From Cardiobacterium valvarum (lineage in GTDB: Bacteria; Pseudomonadota; Gammaproteobacteria; Cardiobacteriales; Cardiobacteriaceae), in assembly GCF_900460955.1 (NCBI RefSeq), contig NZ_UFUW01000001.1:62001-126000 (forward strand): a stretch of DNA of 64,000 nucleotides. Direction: 5' to 3'. The translations under genes were made by a program, and so were the position numbers. Positions 35,169 through 44,477 of this stretch are shown piece by piece. Within the stretch, counting starts at the first letter, position 1; every line of letters starts with the position of its first letter. The notes under the pieces were generated by a model. It had not been told where the DNA came from. It searched no databases and saw only the letters and a list, made by a program, of their open reading frames with translations.

Positions 35169-36050
35169 ATGGCAGAGCGTATCTTCCTCGGCTCGGAAAT
35201 CCGTCAACCTGCGCCGGATGACGCACTGTTTCATGTAATACCCGTACCGTATGAAAAGACCGTCAGCTACGGTGGCGGCACGGCGGAAGGCCCGGCGGCT
35301 ATCATCGAAGCCTCCAACCAGCTCGAAACTTACGACCAGTTGCACGGCGAACCCTGCCGCTTGGGCATTTACACGCAGGAAGCGGTGGATTGCCGGGGCG
35401 AGGCGGGCGATATTCTGCAACGTATCCGTGGGCGCACCCGTGCCACCGCTGAAAGCGGCAGCCTGCCGTTCGTGCTGGGCGGCGAACATACCGTGAGTTA
35501 TGGAGCAGTGATGGGTGTCGTTGACGCCTTTCCCGGCGAACGCATCGGCGTGGTGCAGTTTGATGCCCATGCCGATCTGCGTGAAAACTACGAAGGCAGC
35601 ATCTGGAGTCACGCCTGCGTAATGAAGCGCCTGGTGGACGAAGGTCTGCCACTGTGCCAGATTGGTGTGCGTGCGCTCAGTCTGGATGAACAGGCGGTGC
35701 GTCACGAATTTCCGGCGCAAATTACTGCTCACGATGCGCGCGTTATCTGCCGCCCGCCGCAGCATGACCTGCGCCTGCCGGAAAGCTTCCCGCAGAAGAT
35801 TTACATCACTGTCGATATTGACGGGCTGGACAGCGCCCTGATGCCTGCGACCGGCACTCCGGTGCCGGGAGGGCTTGGCTGGTGGCAATTGCTGGATTTA
35901 CTGAACAGTATCGCCCGGCAACGACAGGTAGTCGGGCTGGATTTGGTAGAATTTGCGCCAATTCGCGATCTGCATGTGTACGATTTCACTGCCGCCGATC
36001 TGGCTTATAAAATGATGGGCATTACCGCCCATTCCTTGGGGAAACTTTGA
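35169..36050 (+). CDS. speB: Agmatinase (ureohydrolase family)
   Basis: This 293-residue manganese enzyme of the arginase/agmatinase family has the metal motifs GGEHTVS, FDAHADLRENYEG and ITVDIDGLDSALMP, and the C-terminal LDLVEFAP. Length and the DLRENY/YEG segment favour agmatinase, which makes putrescine from agmatine. That would feed spermidine to the glutathionylspermidine enzyme at 54-56 kb. Other ureohydrolases remain possible. ATG 35169 follows GGGGGA. Confidence 0.87.
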   Translation: MAERIFLGSEIRQPAPDDALFHVIPVPYEKTVSYGGGTAEGPAAIIEASNQLETYDQLHGEPCRLGIYTQEAVDCRGEAGDILQRIRGRTRATAESGSLPFVLGGEHTVSYGAVMGVVDAFPGERIGVVQFDAHADLRENYEGSIWSHACVMKRLVDEGLPLCQIGVRALSLDEQAVRHEFPAQITAHDARVICRPPQHDLRLPESFPQKIYITVDIDGLDSALMPATGTPVPGGLGWWQLLDLLNSIARQRQVVGLDLVEFAPIRDLHVYDFTAADLAYKMMGITAHSLGKL

Positions 36051-36063
36051 TTAAGGAATAACG

Positions 36064-36597
36064 ATGATTCATGTCCTGATACTGATTGTTTTGGGCCTTG
36101 CTGCCTATCTCTTTCACAATTACCAGACATTCAATGATGCCTATATGCGCCCATGGGTAGTTGAACAAGTCAACTTTAACCGTGAGGCCGATCCACAGGC
36201 ATTATGCGATTTATTGGCACCAGATGTTGTGGTTAACATTAGAGATGAATACACCCGTTACAAATACAAAATCGTTGATGGCGGGAAAACGGAAGCATGC
36301 GAATACTTTGCCACCTCAGCAAAAAATTTCCAGAAACCAAAACCTGAAAAAAATGGTTATATATGGGACCGTCTGTCCGAATACACCATTAATCATGAAA
36401 ATCTGTTCAAAGATTATGCTGATATTACCTTTGCCACTAGCGTACAAAAAAATGTACCTGATTTGTTGACCAAAGAAGGCGATGTCCTTGTCGGAAGAAC
36501 CACAACCCGGCTCACTGTGAAAAGCCCCGTTTTTAAAGATAGTAAAATCACCAGCTATACGTTTAATCGTAAATTAGTGCAGGCAGATCTCAATTAA
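36064..36597 (+). CDS. Membrane-anchored protein of unknown function
   Basis: This 177-residue protein has one N-terminal hydrophobic helix (about residues 2-18, [14 protein letters not shown]) and then a soluble domain, probably periplasmic. It contains two cysteines (LCDLLAP and EACEYF) that could pair. The domain has the alternating helix/strand pattern of NTF2-like proteins, but I cannot assign a family. It is AT-richer than its neighbours. The gene starts 13 bp after speB and overlaps the convergent cca by 8 bp. Confidence 0.7.
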   Translation: MIHVLILIVLGLAAYLFHNYQTFNDAYMRPWVVEQVNFNREADPQALCDLLAPDVVVNIRDEYTRYKYKIVDGGKTEACEYFATSAKNFQKPKPEKNGYIWDRLSEYTINHENLFKDYADITFATSVQKNVPDLLTKEGDVLVGRTTTRLTVKSPVFKDSKITSYTFNRKLVQADLN

Positions 36598-37672
36598 TCA
36601 TTGCCAACGCGGCCACCTGCGCCGCGCGGATGGCTGCGCCCAGGGCAGGTCCCTGATACTGCATCGCCAGCGTATCCACCAACAACGCCCGCACCCTTTC
36701 GCGGGCGTTTTCAATGGCGGCATATATGGCGTCGTCCACCTGCATCAGACGGGCAAGCGTCAGCACATCACCGGCCTCGCGCAGGCTGTGACACGCTTTC
36801 AGGAGCGCCCAGCGCGCTTCGCCGGTGAGTTCCGCCCACATCTGCATGCTTGCACCATAAGTGGCTACCAGCGCCAGCCAATACACAAACCGCTTTGGCA
36901 GCGGCAGCGTTTCCTGCAAGCCCGTCCGCGCTGCCGTGCAATCCTCCGCCTGCAACCATCGCGCAAGGCGCTGCTCTGGTGCATTGGTAACCGCGACAGC
37001 CGCCCGCAAGCGGGCATTCATCGCCGCAAGCTGGGCGTCACTGACCGACATGCCCAGCACATCCAGCGCACCGACCATCTGCAAACCGGCGAAAAACTGC
37101 TGCGGTGCGGGCGAGGCTAACGCCTTCCCGCATTCCGCCCACACCCGCTCCGCGCTCAAATGGCGCAATTCGCCCGCTGCCACCATATCCCGACACAAAT
37201 CCAGCGTCTCTTCGGCAATCACGAATCCCAGCGGCGCGAAGCGCGCCCAAAAACGCATCAGGCGCAGCACCCGCAGCGGGTCTTCGACGAACGCGGGCGA
37301 AACATGACGCAGTCGCCGAGCTGCTAAATCCGCCTGCCCGCCGTAAGGGTCAATCACCCGCCCGTCCGCGTCCATCGCCATTGCATTGATGGACAAATCG
37401 CGGCGCAACAAATCCGCTTCCAGCGACACATCCGGCGCGAAATAAAAAGCAAAGCCCTGATGCCCTGGGCCGGATTTGCGTTCCTGCCGCGCCAGCGCGT
37501 ATTCCTCACCCGAATCGGGATGCAAAAACACCGGAAAATCCCGCCCGACCTGGCGAAAGCCCTGTGCCAGCAATGCCTCTGCTGTTGCACCGACCACTAC
37601 CCAATCGCGATCCAGCACCGGCAAACCAAGCAACTTGTCGCGCACTGCCCCGCCGACCAGAAAAAATTCCAT
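36590..37672 (-). CDS. cca: CCA-adding tRNA nucleotidyltransferase, short form
   Basis: This 360-residue class II nucleotidyltransferase repairs or adds the CCA end of tRNAs. Motifs: [10 protein letters not shown] (7-16), the catalytic DRD at 21-23, [15 protein letters not shown], and [17 protein letters not shown]. coli Cca has about 412 residues and a C-terminal HD phosphohydrolase domain; here I see no HD motif, so this is the short version. The start at 37672 fits the family; the frame runs on to 37714. Confidence 0.93.
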   Translation of the reverse strand: MEFFLVGGAVRDKLLGLPVLDRDWVVVGATAEALLAQGFRQVGRDFPVFLHPDSGEEYALARQERKSGPGHQGFAFYFAPDVSLEADLLRRDLSINAMAMDADGRVIDPYGGQADLAARRLRHVSPAFVEDPLRVLRLMRFWARFAPLGFVIAEETLDLCRDMVAAGELRHLSAERVWAECGKALASPAPQQFFAGLQMVGALDVLGMSVSDAQLAAMNARLRAAVAVTNAPEQRLARWLQAEDCTAARTGLQETLPLPKRFVYWLALVATYGASMQMWAELTGEARWALLKACHSLREAGDVLTLARLMQVDDAIYAAIENARERVRALLVDTLAMQYQGPALGAAIRAAQVAALAMIN

Positions 37673-37756
37673 CACATCCTCCCGCGGCAGCGCCGCAAAA
37701 ACAAAAGAAAACAAACAACTGCGTATAATAAAGGCAAACCCAACCCGTTAAAAAAC

Positions 37757-38632
37757 ATGCCCCTACACATCCGACACATCGGTATCGTCGGCAAATACGG
37801 CGCCGTGCGCGTTGATGACACCATTGCCCGCCTCATCGCCGCCCTCACCGCGCGCGGCCTTACCTACACCCTCGACCGCGACACCGCCCCGCCGCAATAC
37901 CAAAACGACCCCGCCGCCCTGCCCATCGCCGCCTGGGGCGACGTGGACCTCTGCATCGTCGTCGGCGGCGACGGCACCTTCCTCTACGCCGGACGTGCCC
38001 TTATCGCGCGGCAAATCCCGCTTATCGGCATCCATACTGGCCGTCTCGGCTTCCTCACCGATCTCACCCTCGCCGACATTGACAGCGAACTTGATCACAT
38101 CCTCTCCGATGCATACCATCACGAAGAGCGCCACACCCTGCACGTTACCGTGGATACCCGCGACGGCAGCTACGAACACACCGCCATCAACGACGCCGTC
38201 ATCCGCAGCAACAAAGCACGCATGATCGAACTCGACGTGTACACCCACGCGCGCCACCTCAGCCACTACCGCGCCGACGGCCTCATTATCGCTACCCCGA
38301 CCGGCTCGACCGCCTACGCCCTGGCCGCCGGCGGCCCCATCATCGAACCCAGCCTGCCGGTCAGCCTGGTCGTCCCCATCTGCCCGCACACCCTTACCCA
38401 GCGTCCCGTCGTCATCGATGCCGCCAGCCCCATCACCATCACCCCCTGCGGCAGCGGTGCCCACCTCAGCATCGACGGCCAGCAACAGCACCGCCTGCAT
38501 CCCAAAGACCGCATCACCATCCGCGCCGGCATCCCCCTGCCCGTGCTGCACCCCGCCGACTACCACTTCCAGGACCGCCTGCGCGCCAAACTGAACTGGG
38601 GCGTCGCCCCCGAAGACAGCCAGCCCAAATAA
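37757..38632 (+). CDS. nadK: NAD kinase
   Basis: This 291-residue enzyme phosphorylates NAD to NADP. It has the GGDGT motif at 70-74, NDAVIRSNKARMIEL, and the second glycine-rich motif LIIATPTGSTAYALAAGGP. ATG 37757 was chosen; the frame stays open well upstream, antisense to cca, without likeness. It is divergent from cca and followed by recN 42 bp downstream, an arrangement also known elsewhere. Confidence 0.95.
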   Translation: MPLHIRHIGIVGKYGAVRVDDTIARLIAALTARGLTYTLDRDTAPPQYQNDPAALPIAAWGDVDLCIVVGGDGTFLYAGRALIARQIPLIGIHTGRLGFLTDLTLADIDSELDHILSDAYHHEERHTLHVTVDTRDGSYEHTAINDAVIRSNKARMIELDVYTHARHLSHYRADGLIIATPTGSTAYALAAGGPIIEPSLPVSLVVPICPHTLTQRPVVIDAASPITITPCGSGAHLSIDGQQQHRLHPKDRITIRAGIPLPVLHPADYHFQDRLRAKLNWGVAPEDSQPK

Positions 38633-38674
38633 CGCCAAGCGGGATAACCACGCGCCTACCTACCCCAGCCCCCC

Positions 38675-40354
38675 ATGCTCGAACAACTCACCATTGACCA
38701 AATCGCCATCATCGCCCACAGCGACATCCACTTCCGCCCCGGCTACAACGTCCTCACCGGCGAAACCGGCGCGGGCAAAAGCATCCTCATTGACGCCCTC
38801 GGCCTCGTCCTCGGCGGGCGCGCTGATGCCAGCCACATCCGCCACGGCGCAGAACGCGCGACCGTCAGCGCCACCTTTACCCGCCTCAGCCCCGCCATCT
38901 GCCAAACCCTGACAGAAGACGCCCTTGACGACCCCGACAATCCCGGACAAATCCACATCCGCCGCAGCCTGCGTGACAGCGGCAGCAAAGCCTGGGCGAA
39001 CGACCACGGTATTACCGGCGCCAAACTCAAAACCCTCGCCGCCACACTCGTCAACATCCACGGCCAGCACAGCAACCAGGCGCTGCTCAAAAACGACGAA
39101 CAGCGCCGCCGCCTCGACCGCTACGGCGGACATCACGACCAGCTCGCCGCCTGCGCCGAAGCCTACCGCCACTGGCAGGGCCTCGAAAAACAACAACAAG
39201 ACTGGCAACAAAACCGCGCCGCGCAAGAAGAACGCCTGGCCCTGCTCGCCTACCAGCTTGAAGAAATCGAACACATCGCGCCGCAGCCGGACGAATTCAG
39301 CACCCTGGCCGGGCGGCAAAGCCTGCTTGCCGCTGCCGACGAAATCCTCGGCAAAGGCGGCCAGCTCAGCGCCCAACTGAGCGAAAGCGACCACAACCTG
39401 CAAACCGCCCTGCGCCAGGCCCTGCGCGAAGCCAACCACCTCGCCACCACCAGCCACACCTTCCAGGAAACTGCCGAACTGCTCGAACAGGCCGTCGTTT
39501 ACCTCGACGAAGCCAGCGACGCCCTCAACAAACAGCTGAACAAAATCGAACACGACCCAGAAGCCCTGACCGCCGTCGAAGAACGCATGAGCGCCCTGCA
39601 CAGCCTGGCGCGCAAACACCACTGCGACCCCGCCGACCTGCCTGCGCACTGGCAAAAACTCGCCGACGAACACGCGGCGCTGGCCGCAGAAAACGAAGAC
39701 GGCAGCCAACTCGCTGCCGCCTGCCAGGCTGCCGAAACCGCCTACCGCGAACGCGCCGCCGCCCTCAGCGCCGCGCGCCAGCAGGCCGCGCCCAAACTCG
39801 CGCACGAAGTCGAACACTGGATCCGCCAGCTCGGCATGAACAAAGCCACCTTTAGCATTGACATCGCCCCCGCCGCGCGCCCGGCCACGCACGGTACGGA
39901 CGACATCACCTACACCCTCTGCGCCAACCCCGGCCAGACCCTGCAACCGCTGGCGAAAGTTGCCTCAGGCGGCGAACTCTCGCGCGTCAGCCTCGCCATC
40001 GAAGTGGCCTGCCTCGACGAAGCACCGACCCCGACCGTCATCTTCGACGAAATCGACAGCGGCATCGGCGGCGAAGTCGCCGACACCATCGGCCGCCTGC
40101 TGCATACCCTGGGGAAAAGCCGGCAAGTGCTGTGCATCACCCACCTGCCGCAAGTCGCCGCCTACGCGGATGCGCACTACCGCATCGAAAAAACCAGCGA
40201 TGACAAAGAAACCCAAACCCGTGTTACCGCGCTGGACGACGAAGCGCGCATCATCGAAATCGCGCGGATGCTGGGCAGCGCCGACAGCGACACCAGCCGC
40301 GAGCACGCGCGCAGCATGCTGGCGCGCAAAAGCGCCGTAACTGAACAGGACTGA
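38675..40354 (+). CDS. recN: DNA repair protein RecN
   Basis: This is a 559-residue SMC-like ATPase for double-strand break repair. Walker A is GETGAGKS at 29-36, followed by a DALGLVLGGRA segment. A central coiled coil covers about 155-375. The signature SGGELSRVSLAIEV starts at about residue 430 and Walker B TVIFDEIDSGIGG at about 450. Length matches E. coli RecN. A CCAAGCGG repeat copy lies in the short gap before it (38634), so it may not be purely co-transcribed with nadK. No LexA box was recognised. Confidence 0.96.
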   Translation: MLEQLTIDQIAIIAHSDIHFRPGYNVLTGETGAGKSILIDALGLVLGGRADASHIRHGAERATVSATFTRLSPAICQTLTEDALDDPDNPGQIHIRRSLRDSGSKAWANDHGITGAKLKTLAATLVNIHGQHSNQALLKNDEQRRRLDRYGGHHDQLAACAEAYRHWQGLEKQQQDWQQNRAAQEERLALLAYQLEEIEHIAPQPDEFSTLAGRQSLLAAADEILGKGGQLSAQLSESDHNLQTALRQALREANHLATTSHTFQETAELLEQAVVYLDEASDALNKQLNKIEHDPEALTAVEERMSALHSLARKHHCDPADLPAHWQKLADEHAALAAENEDGSQLAAACQAAETAYRERAAALSAARQQAAPKLAHEVEHWIRQLGMNKATFSIDIAPAARPATHGTDDITYTLCANPGQTLQPLAKVASGGELSRVSLAIEVACLDEAPTPTVIFDEIDSGIGGEVADTIGRLLHTLGKSRQVLCITHLPQVAAYADAHYRIEKTSDDKETQTRVTALDDEARIIEIARMLGSADSDTSREHARSMLARKSAVTEQD

Positions 40355-40381
40355 AATCACCCGCCTAACCGCTAACGACCC

Positions 40382-40831
40382 ATGCAAACCCCGATCGCCC
40401 CCGCCGCCCCGCTCCTGCCGCACAGCGGCCACATGGTGCTCATCGACCGCGTCCTCGCCTACGACGTGCACCACATCAGCACCGAAAGCGACATTACGCA
40501 CGACAATATCTTTGCCGAAGACGGCCACCTGCCCGTGTGGGCCTATCTCGAAATCATGGCGCAGGCCATTGGTGCCTTGGCGGGTGCGTTGGCCCTGGAT
40601 GCGGGCGAACCTGTACGTCTCGGCTACCTGCTCGGCACGCGCAAACTGAGCCTGCACCAGGGCGCCCTGCTGCTGCCTGCCACCCTGCGTGTCGAGGCGC
40701 AAGAATCCACGCGCGACAGCACCGGCTTCGGCATTTTCGACTGCCGCCTCTATCACGGCGATGCCCTGCTGGCCGAAGCGGCGCTGAACGTCTATGTCCC
40801 GCCGGACGGACATCCCGGCGGGAGAGAATAA
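40382..40831 (+). CDS. ApeP-like 3-hydroxyacyl-ACP dehydratase (hotdog fold)
   Basis: This 149-residue hotdog-fold protein has the pattern LLPHSGHMVLIDRVLAYD and, further on, GHLPVWAYLEIMAQAIGALA. It is closer to the ApeP/ApeI dehydratases of aryl-polyene synthesis than to FabZ or FabA. The Glu in YLEIMAQ aligns with the catalytic acidic residue of the family. It starts 27 bp after recN, so its own pathway genes must be elsewhere. Together with the MMPL exporter and the Sfp-type transferase it hints at a dispersed pathway. Confidence 0.75.
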   Translation: MQTPIAPAAPLLPHSGHMVLIDRVLAYDVHHISTESDITHDNIFAEDGHLPVWAYLEIMAQAIGALAGALALDAGEPVRLGYLLGTRKLSLHQGALLLPATLRVEAQESTRDSTGFGIFDCRLYHGDALLAEAALNVYVPPDGHPGGRE

Positions 40832-40844
40832 CGGCAGCCGGACG

Positions 40845-40936
40845 GCGTCAATGCCGGCCCGCCAAGCGGCGTGGTTACTGGGGTTTCGCGTCAAGCGGCG
40901 TCGTTACTGGGCGCGCCAAGCGGGGTAATAGCGCAT
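40845..40936. repeat. Three CCAAGCGG copies in tandem
   Basis: CGCCAAGCGGCGTGGTTACT, CGTCAAGCGGCGTCGTTACT and CGCCAAGCGGGGTAATAGCG follow one another at about 25-31 bp, filling the gap between the convergent dehydratase and flavoreductase genes. A diverged fourth unit (GCGTCAATGCCGG) lies at the left edge. Confidence 0.8.
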
Positions 40937-42253
40937 TCAGAAGGTGTCGAAGTGCAGGCGGCCTTCTTTTGTCAGGTGGTCGCAGGTTTTTTCGCCGAGC
41001 AGTTGGCGCAGGGTGTCTATCGTTCCCGTACCGATTTTGTCTGCGCTACCGCAGATGTAGATGACGGCACCGACTTCCAGTTGACTGAGTAGGCGCTCTT
41101 GTTGGGTTTCCAAGATGTGCTGCGCGTATTGCGGCGGGTTGCCCTGGCTGTAAGTGCGGTCAAGCCAGGCGAGGATGCCGTCTTCGCGCTGTTTTTCGAG
41201 GCAGGAGGCGTAGATGCGGTCATGCTCCGGGTGACGCTCGCCGTAGATGAGCCAGTGTTTGAGGCCGTGTTCGCGGGCGGGATAGTGCGCTTCCATACGG
41301 GTGAGGATGCCGAGAATACCGGCAAGGCCGCTGCCGCTGGCGATGAGGATGAGCGGGCGCGGCTCTGCAGGCAGGTCGGCAGGGTGGTGGGTGAGGGCGC
41401 GGATGCGCAGGGTATCGCCTGCGGTGAGGGTTTGGGTGAGATAGGCTGAGCCGGGGCCGGGTGTGCCGTCGCGGTGGGTTTGCAGGCGGACGATGAGGTC
41501 AAGGCCGCGGCTACCGTCCGGGGCGATGGCAGCAACGCTGTATTGGCGGCGGATTTCCTGTTCGTGCGGCTGCGGGATGGTGATTTCGATGAGGGCGGTG
41601 TCGGCGGGGATGGCCGGGCAGTCAAGGCGCAGGTGGTAGATGGGCTGGGCGCTGTCGGGGTTGAGCAGGATCCGCGTGCGCAGGATGGCATTGTGGTACG
41701 GCGCTTCGGCAGGGGTACTGATGGTGAGGCCGTGTGCGGCAGCGAGTTGTTGTTGCCAGTAGGCGATGGTTTGCGGGTCAAGGTTGTCCACAGTGGCGAT
41801 AGGGCTTGCAGCTTCGGCGCCGAGCCGCTTGAGTTCGCGGTCAAGGGTGTGGCCGTAGGCGCAGTAGTGCGGGTAACGTTTGTCGCCAAGTGCCAGCAGG
41901 TGGTAGCGGGTGTTGGTGAGCGGCACGGTCTGCTTGCATAAGGTACGGGTGAAGCGCACAGCGTTGTCCGGTGGCGCGCCTTCGCCGGTGGTGCTGGCGA
42001 TGAAGATAAGGGTTTTGTGGTTGAGGGCTTTGAGGGGGTGGCGCGCGTGCCAGGCGTCAAGGTTGTGCGCGGTGATGCCAAGCTGGGGAGCGAGGGTTTG
42101 CGCGAGGGTTTCGGCCTGGCCGCCCTGGCTGGCGTAGAGGAGGAGTAGCGGGTTGTTGTCGTCAGTGTCCTGTTGTGGGCGGTGATGCCACAGCCAAAGG
42201 AGCCAGGCGAGGGTTTGCACAGCGATGAGGAGGTAGGCGAGGGTTGGGTTCAT
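40937..42253 (-). CDS. Membrane-anchored flavodoxin/FNR-type reductase (CysJ/CPR-like)
   Basis: This 438-residue diflavin reductase has an N-terminal helix (about 3-22). A flavodoxin domain follows (about 35-175) with FMN loops LYASQGGQAETLA and STTGEGAPPDNA, then an FAD domain (RQYSVAAIAPD) and an NADPH domain (LILIASGSGLAGILGI, and near the end VIYICGSADKIGTG). It should pass electrons from NADPH at the membrane. It is encoded 1 bp after a PepSY membrane protein, a pairing seen in ferric-siderophore or metal reduction systems, and lies downstream of a two-component system. Confidence 0.85.
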   Translation of the reverse strand: MNPTLAYLLIAVQTLAWLLWLWHHRPQQDTDDNNPLLLLYASQGGQAETLAQTLAPQLGITAHNLDAWHARHPLKALNHKTLIFIASTTGEGAPPDNAVRFTRTLCKQTVPLTNTRYHLLALGDKRYPHYCAYGHTLDRELKRLGAEAASPIATVDNLDPQTIAYWQQQLAAAHGLTISTPAEAPYHNAILRTRILLNPDSAQPIYHLRLDCPAIPADTALIEITIPQPHEQEIRRQYSVAAIAPDGSRGLDLIVRLQTHRDGTPGPGSAYLTQTLTAGDTLRIRALTHHPADLPAEPRPLILIASGSGLAGILGILTRMEAHYPAREHGLKHWLIYGERHPEHDRIYASCLEKQREDGILAWLDRTYSQGNPPQYAQHILETQQERLLSQLEVGAVIYICGSADKIGTGTIDTLRQLLGEKTCDHLTKEGRLHFDTF

Positions 42254-42254
42254 G

Positions 42255-42863
42255 TCAGTAGTGGATGCTGAGGAAGATGATAATCAGCGGGATGCTGATG
42301 CCGGTGGTGGTCCACAGCCAGGTGCTGCTGCGCTGTTTGCGGTAGTAGGCGAGCAGGGCGAGGCCGCTTGCGGCGACGAGGACGGTAAGGATGGCGAGGC
42401 TGTCCATGAAGAGATGCCAGATGTGGGGTGCGTGGCGGCCTTTGTGCAGGTTGTTGAGCAGGCTGATGATGCCGTTTTTGCGGCCGCTGTATTCAACGCT
42501 GCGGGTTTCGCTGTCAATGGTGATGGTGGCTTCGCTACCGGGGGCGCGGGTTTCGAGGATGAGTTGCGGCGGCTCGGCTTTCAGGGTGTAGGTGGCGAGC
42601 GGGTAGGGGCTGCGTCCGGCCAGCCAGGCGGTAAGTCCGGGGCTGAGGGCGGGGGTAGGCGCGTTCGGGTCGTCGCTGAGTTCAGGCAGGGTGAGGTCAT
42701 CCGGCAGTTTGGCTTCCCATTGGGTTTCGGCGGGTTCGCTGTCGAACCAGGCGCTGTGGTTGAGCATGAAGCCGGTAGCGGCGAAAAAGGTCAGCGCGGT
42801 CAGGATGTAAGCACCGAGGGTCCAGTGGATGATGCGTGTCCAGCGCCAGAGGGTTTGGTTCAT
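42255..42863 (-). CDS. PepSY-associated transmembrane protein
   Basis: This is a 202-residue membrane protein with helices at about 15-35, 148-170 and 180-200, and a periplasmic PepSY-like domain between the first two. Conserved His residues occur in IIHW, MLNHS and LNNLHKGRHA, typical of PepSY_TM proteins that carry heme-mediated transmembrane electron transfer. With the adjacent flavoreductase it likely forms a membrane redox unit, for example for iron or copper. It starts 57 bp after the sensor kinase gene. Confidence 0.83.
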   Translation of the reverse strand: MNQTLWRWTRIIHWTLGAYILTALTFFAATGFMLNHSAWFDSEPAETQWEAKLPDDLTLPELSDDPNAPTPALSPGLTAWLAGRSPYPLATYTLKAEPPQLILETRAPGSEATITIDSETRSVEYSGRKNGIISLLNNLHKGRHAPHIWHLFMDSLAILTVLVAASGLALLAYYRKQRSSTWLWTTTGISIPLIIIFLSIHY

Positions 42864-42920
42864 AGTGTAATGTCCTTGTAGTTTGGGTGATTGCCTTCAG
42901 GCAGGGCAATGATGCGGTTT

Positions 42921-44477
42921 TCAGTACCGGCTTTCGTGCTGGCGGCGCAGGTAAGCGGTTTCTGTCGGCAGGGTGATTTGGATGCGCAGGCCGGGTTTGT
43001 TGTCGTGCAGGGTCAGGCTGCCGTTGTGCAGGGCGACGATGGCACTGACCAGCGACAGGCCTAGCCCGTTGCCGGGGGTGCTGCGCGCGCTGTCAAGGCG
43101 GACGAAGCGTTTTAATACGTCGTCGCGTTTGTCCGGCGGGATGCCTTTGCCGTTGTCAGCGACGTTGATCAGGATATTGTCGCCGCGTTTCTCGGCGCTA
43201 AGGCGGATGTTGCCGCCGCTCGGTGTGTATTTGACGGCGTTATCAAGCAGGTTGGTGATGGCTTGCGCGATGAGCTGGCGGTTGCCCATGATGTTGAGGT
43301 CGGGTTCGATGCTGGCAGCGAAAGTGTGTTCGCCGTCTTCGCTCAAGACGTCGTAGAGTTCGGCGAGGTCGTCGCAAATGCCGCTCAGGCTGGTGTGGGT
43401 GAAGTCGTCTTTGGCGCGGCTTTCGACTTGCGCGATGCTGAGTAGGGCGTTGAAGGTTTTGAGCAGGTTTTCGGCGTCTTCGACGGAGTCGGCGATAACG
43501 TCGCGCAGGGTTTTGGTATCGCTGCTGCGGTCAAGCAGGGCCACTTCCATGCGGTTACGCAGGCGGTTCAGCGGGCTTCTCAGGTCGTGGGCGATGTTGT
43601 TTGTGACTTGCCGCTGGCTGGTGATGAGGGCTTCGATGCGGTCCAGCATGTGGTTCAGGTCGTCGGCGAGCTGGTTCATTTCGTCAGAGTCGTTGGCACG
43701 GATGGGGACGCGTTCGGCGAAGTCACCGTCCACAATGTGCCGCGCGGTGCGCGAGATGCGCGAGATGCTGTGGATGATGGTGTAGCCGATGAGGAAGGCG
43801 CCGATGAAGGCGATGAGGATGAGGAAGCCGGTGACGTAGATGGTGTTATCCAGCATCCGCCGCAGCATTTTCCGCTCGTTTGTGGTGTCGTAGGCGGTGA
43901 TGAGGGTGTAGCGGTTGTCGGCGGTGTTGACGACGACGACGCGCATGACGAGGTTGATGCGCATGCTGCTGCCGACGCTGTTATCGGCATCGGCAGTATT
44001 GATGCGGCAGAGGTCGGCGACGCTGCTGTCGAGGATGATGAGGTCGGCGACATTGCTGTCCACGCTGGTGGATACGCCGTCGCTCGGTGCGCTGATGGGG
44101 CTGTTGGTCGCAAAACCGTTGGTGAAGGGGTTGTTGCTGCTGTAGCCGCTGACGCTGTTTGCGCCGTCGCTGCGGGCGGTGACGCAGAAGGTGATGTTCG
44201 GGTCGCCGGGGACGCGTTCGATGATGCCGAGCACCGGGGTGTAGAGGCCGATGCTGGTGCGTTCTTCGAAGCGGCGACGCAGACTGGTGGTTTCGGCGAG
44301 GAGGCGGGAGTCGATTTGTTCGCGGATTTCTTTTTCGGCGCTGCGGTAGAGGGTGTACATCGAGATGCCGGTGACGAAGCTCGATGCCAGGGTAAAGAGC
44401 AGGGAAAATTTGAAGGCGGTGGTGCGCACCGCCTTCCCCCAGTCGCGCAGGCGCTTAGTTATAGCCGCTTGGGTCAT
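42921..44477 (-). CDS. Sensor histidine kinase (OmpR-partner type)
   Basis: This 518-residue kinase has helix 1 at about 18-40, a periplasmic domain about 45-205 with four scattered cysteines (FCVTARSD, ADLCRIN and others), helix 2 near 215-240 and a HAMP domain. The phosphorylated His is in TNNIAHDLRSPLNRLRNRME, followed by N-box NLLDNAVKYT, DNGKGIPPD and the GLGLSLV G2 box. It overlaps the regulator gene by 23 bp. ATG 44477 was chosen; an in-frame ATG at 44498 is possible. The Ser/Asn-rich periplasmic part looks unusual and I cannot name its ligand. Confidence 0.88.
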   Translation of the reverse strand: MTQAAITKRLRDWGKAVRTTAFKFSLLFTLASSFVTGISMYTLYRSAEKEIREQIDSRLLAETTSLRRRFEERTSIGLYTPVLGIIERVPGDPNITFCVTARSDGANSVSGYSSNNPFTNGFATNSPISAPSDGVSTSVDSNVADLIILDSSVADLCRINTADADNSVGSSMRINLVMRVVVVNTADNRYTLITAYDTTNERKMLRRMLDNTIYVTGFLILIAFIGAFLIGYTIIHSISRISRTARHIVDGDFAERVPIRANDSDEMNQLADDLNHMLDRIEALITSQRQVTNNIAHDLRSPLNRLRNRMEVALLDRSSDTKTLRDVIADSVEDAENLLKTFNALLSIAQVESRAKDDFTHTSLSGICDDLAELYDVLSEDGEHTFAASIEPDLNIMGNRQLIAQAITNLLDNAVKYTPSGGNIRLSAEKRGDNILINVADNGKGIPPDKRDDVLKRFVRLDSARSTPGNGLGLSLVSAIVALHNGSLTLHDNKPGLRIQITLPTETAYLRRQHESRY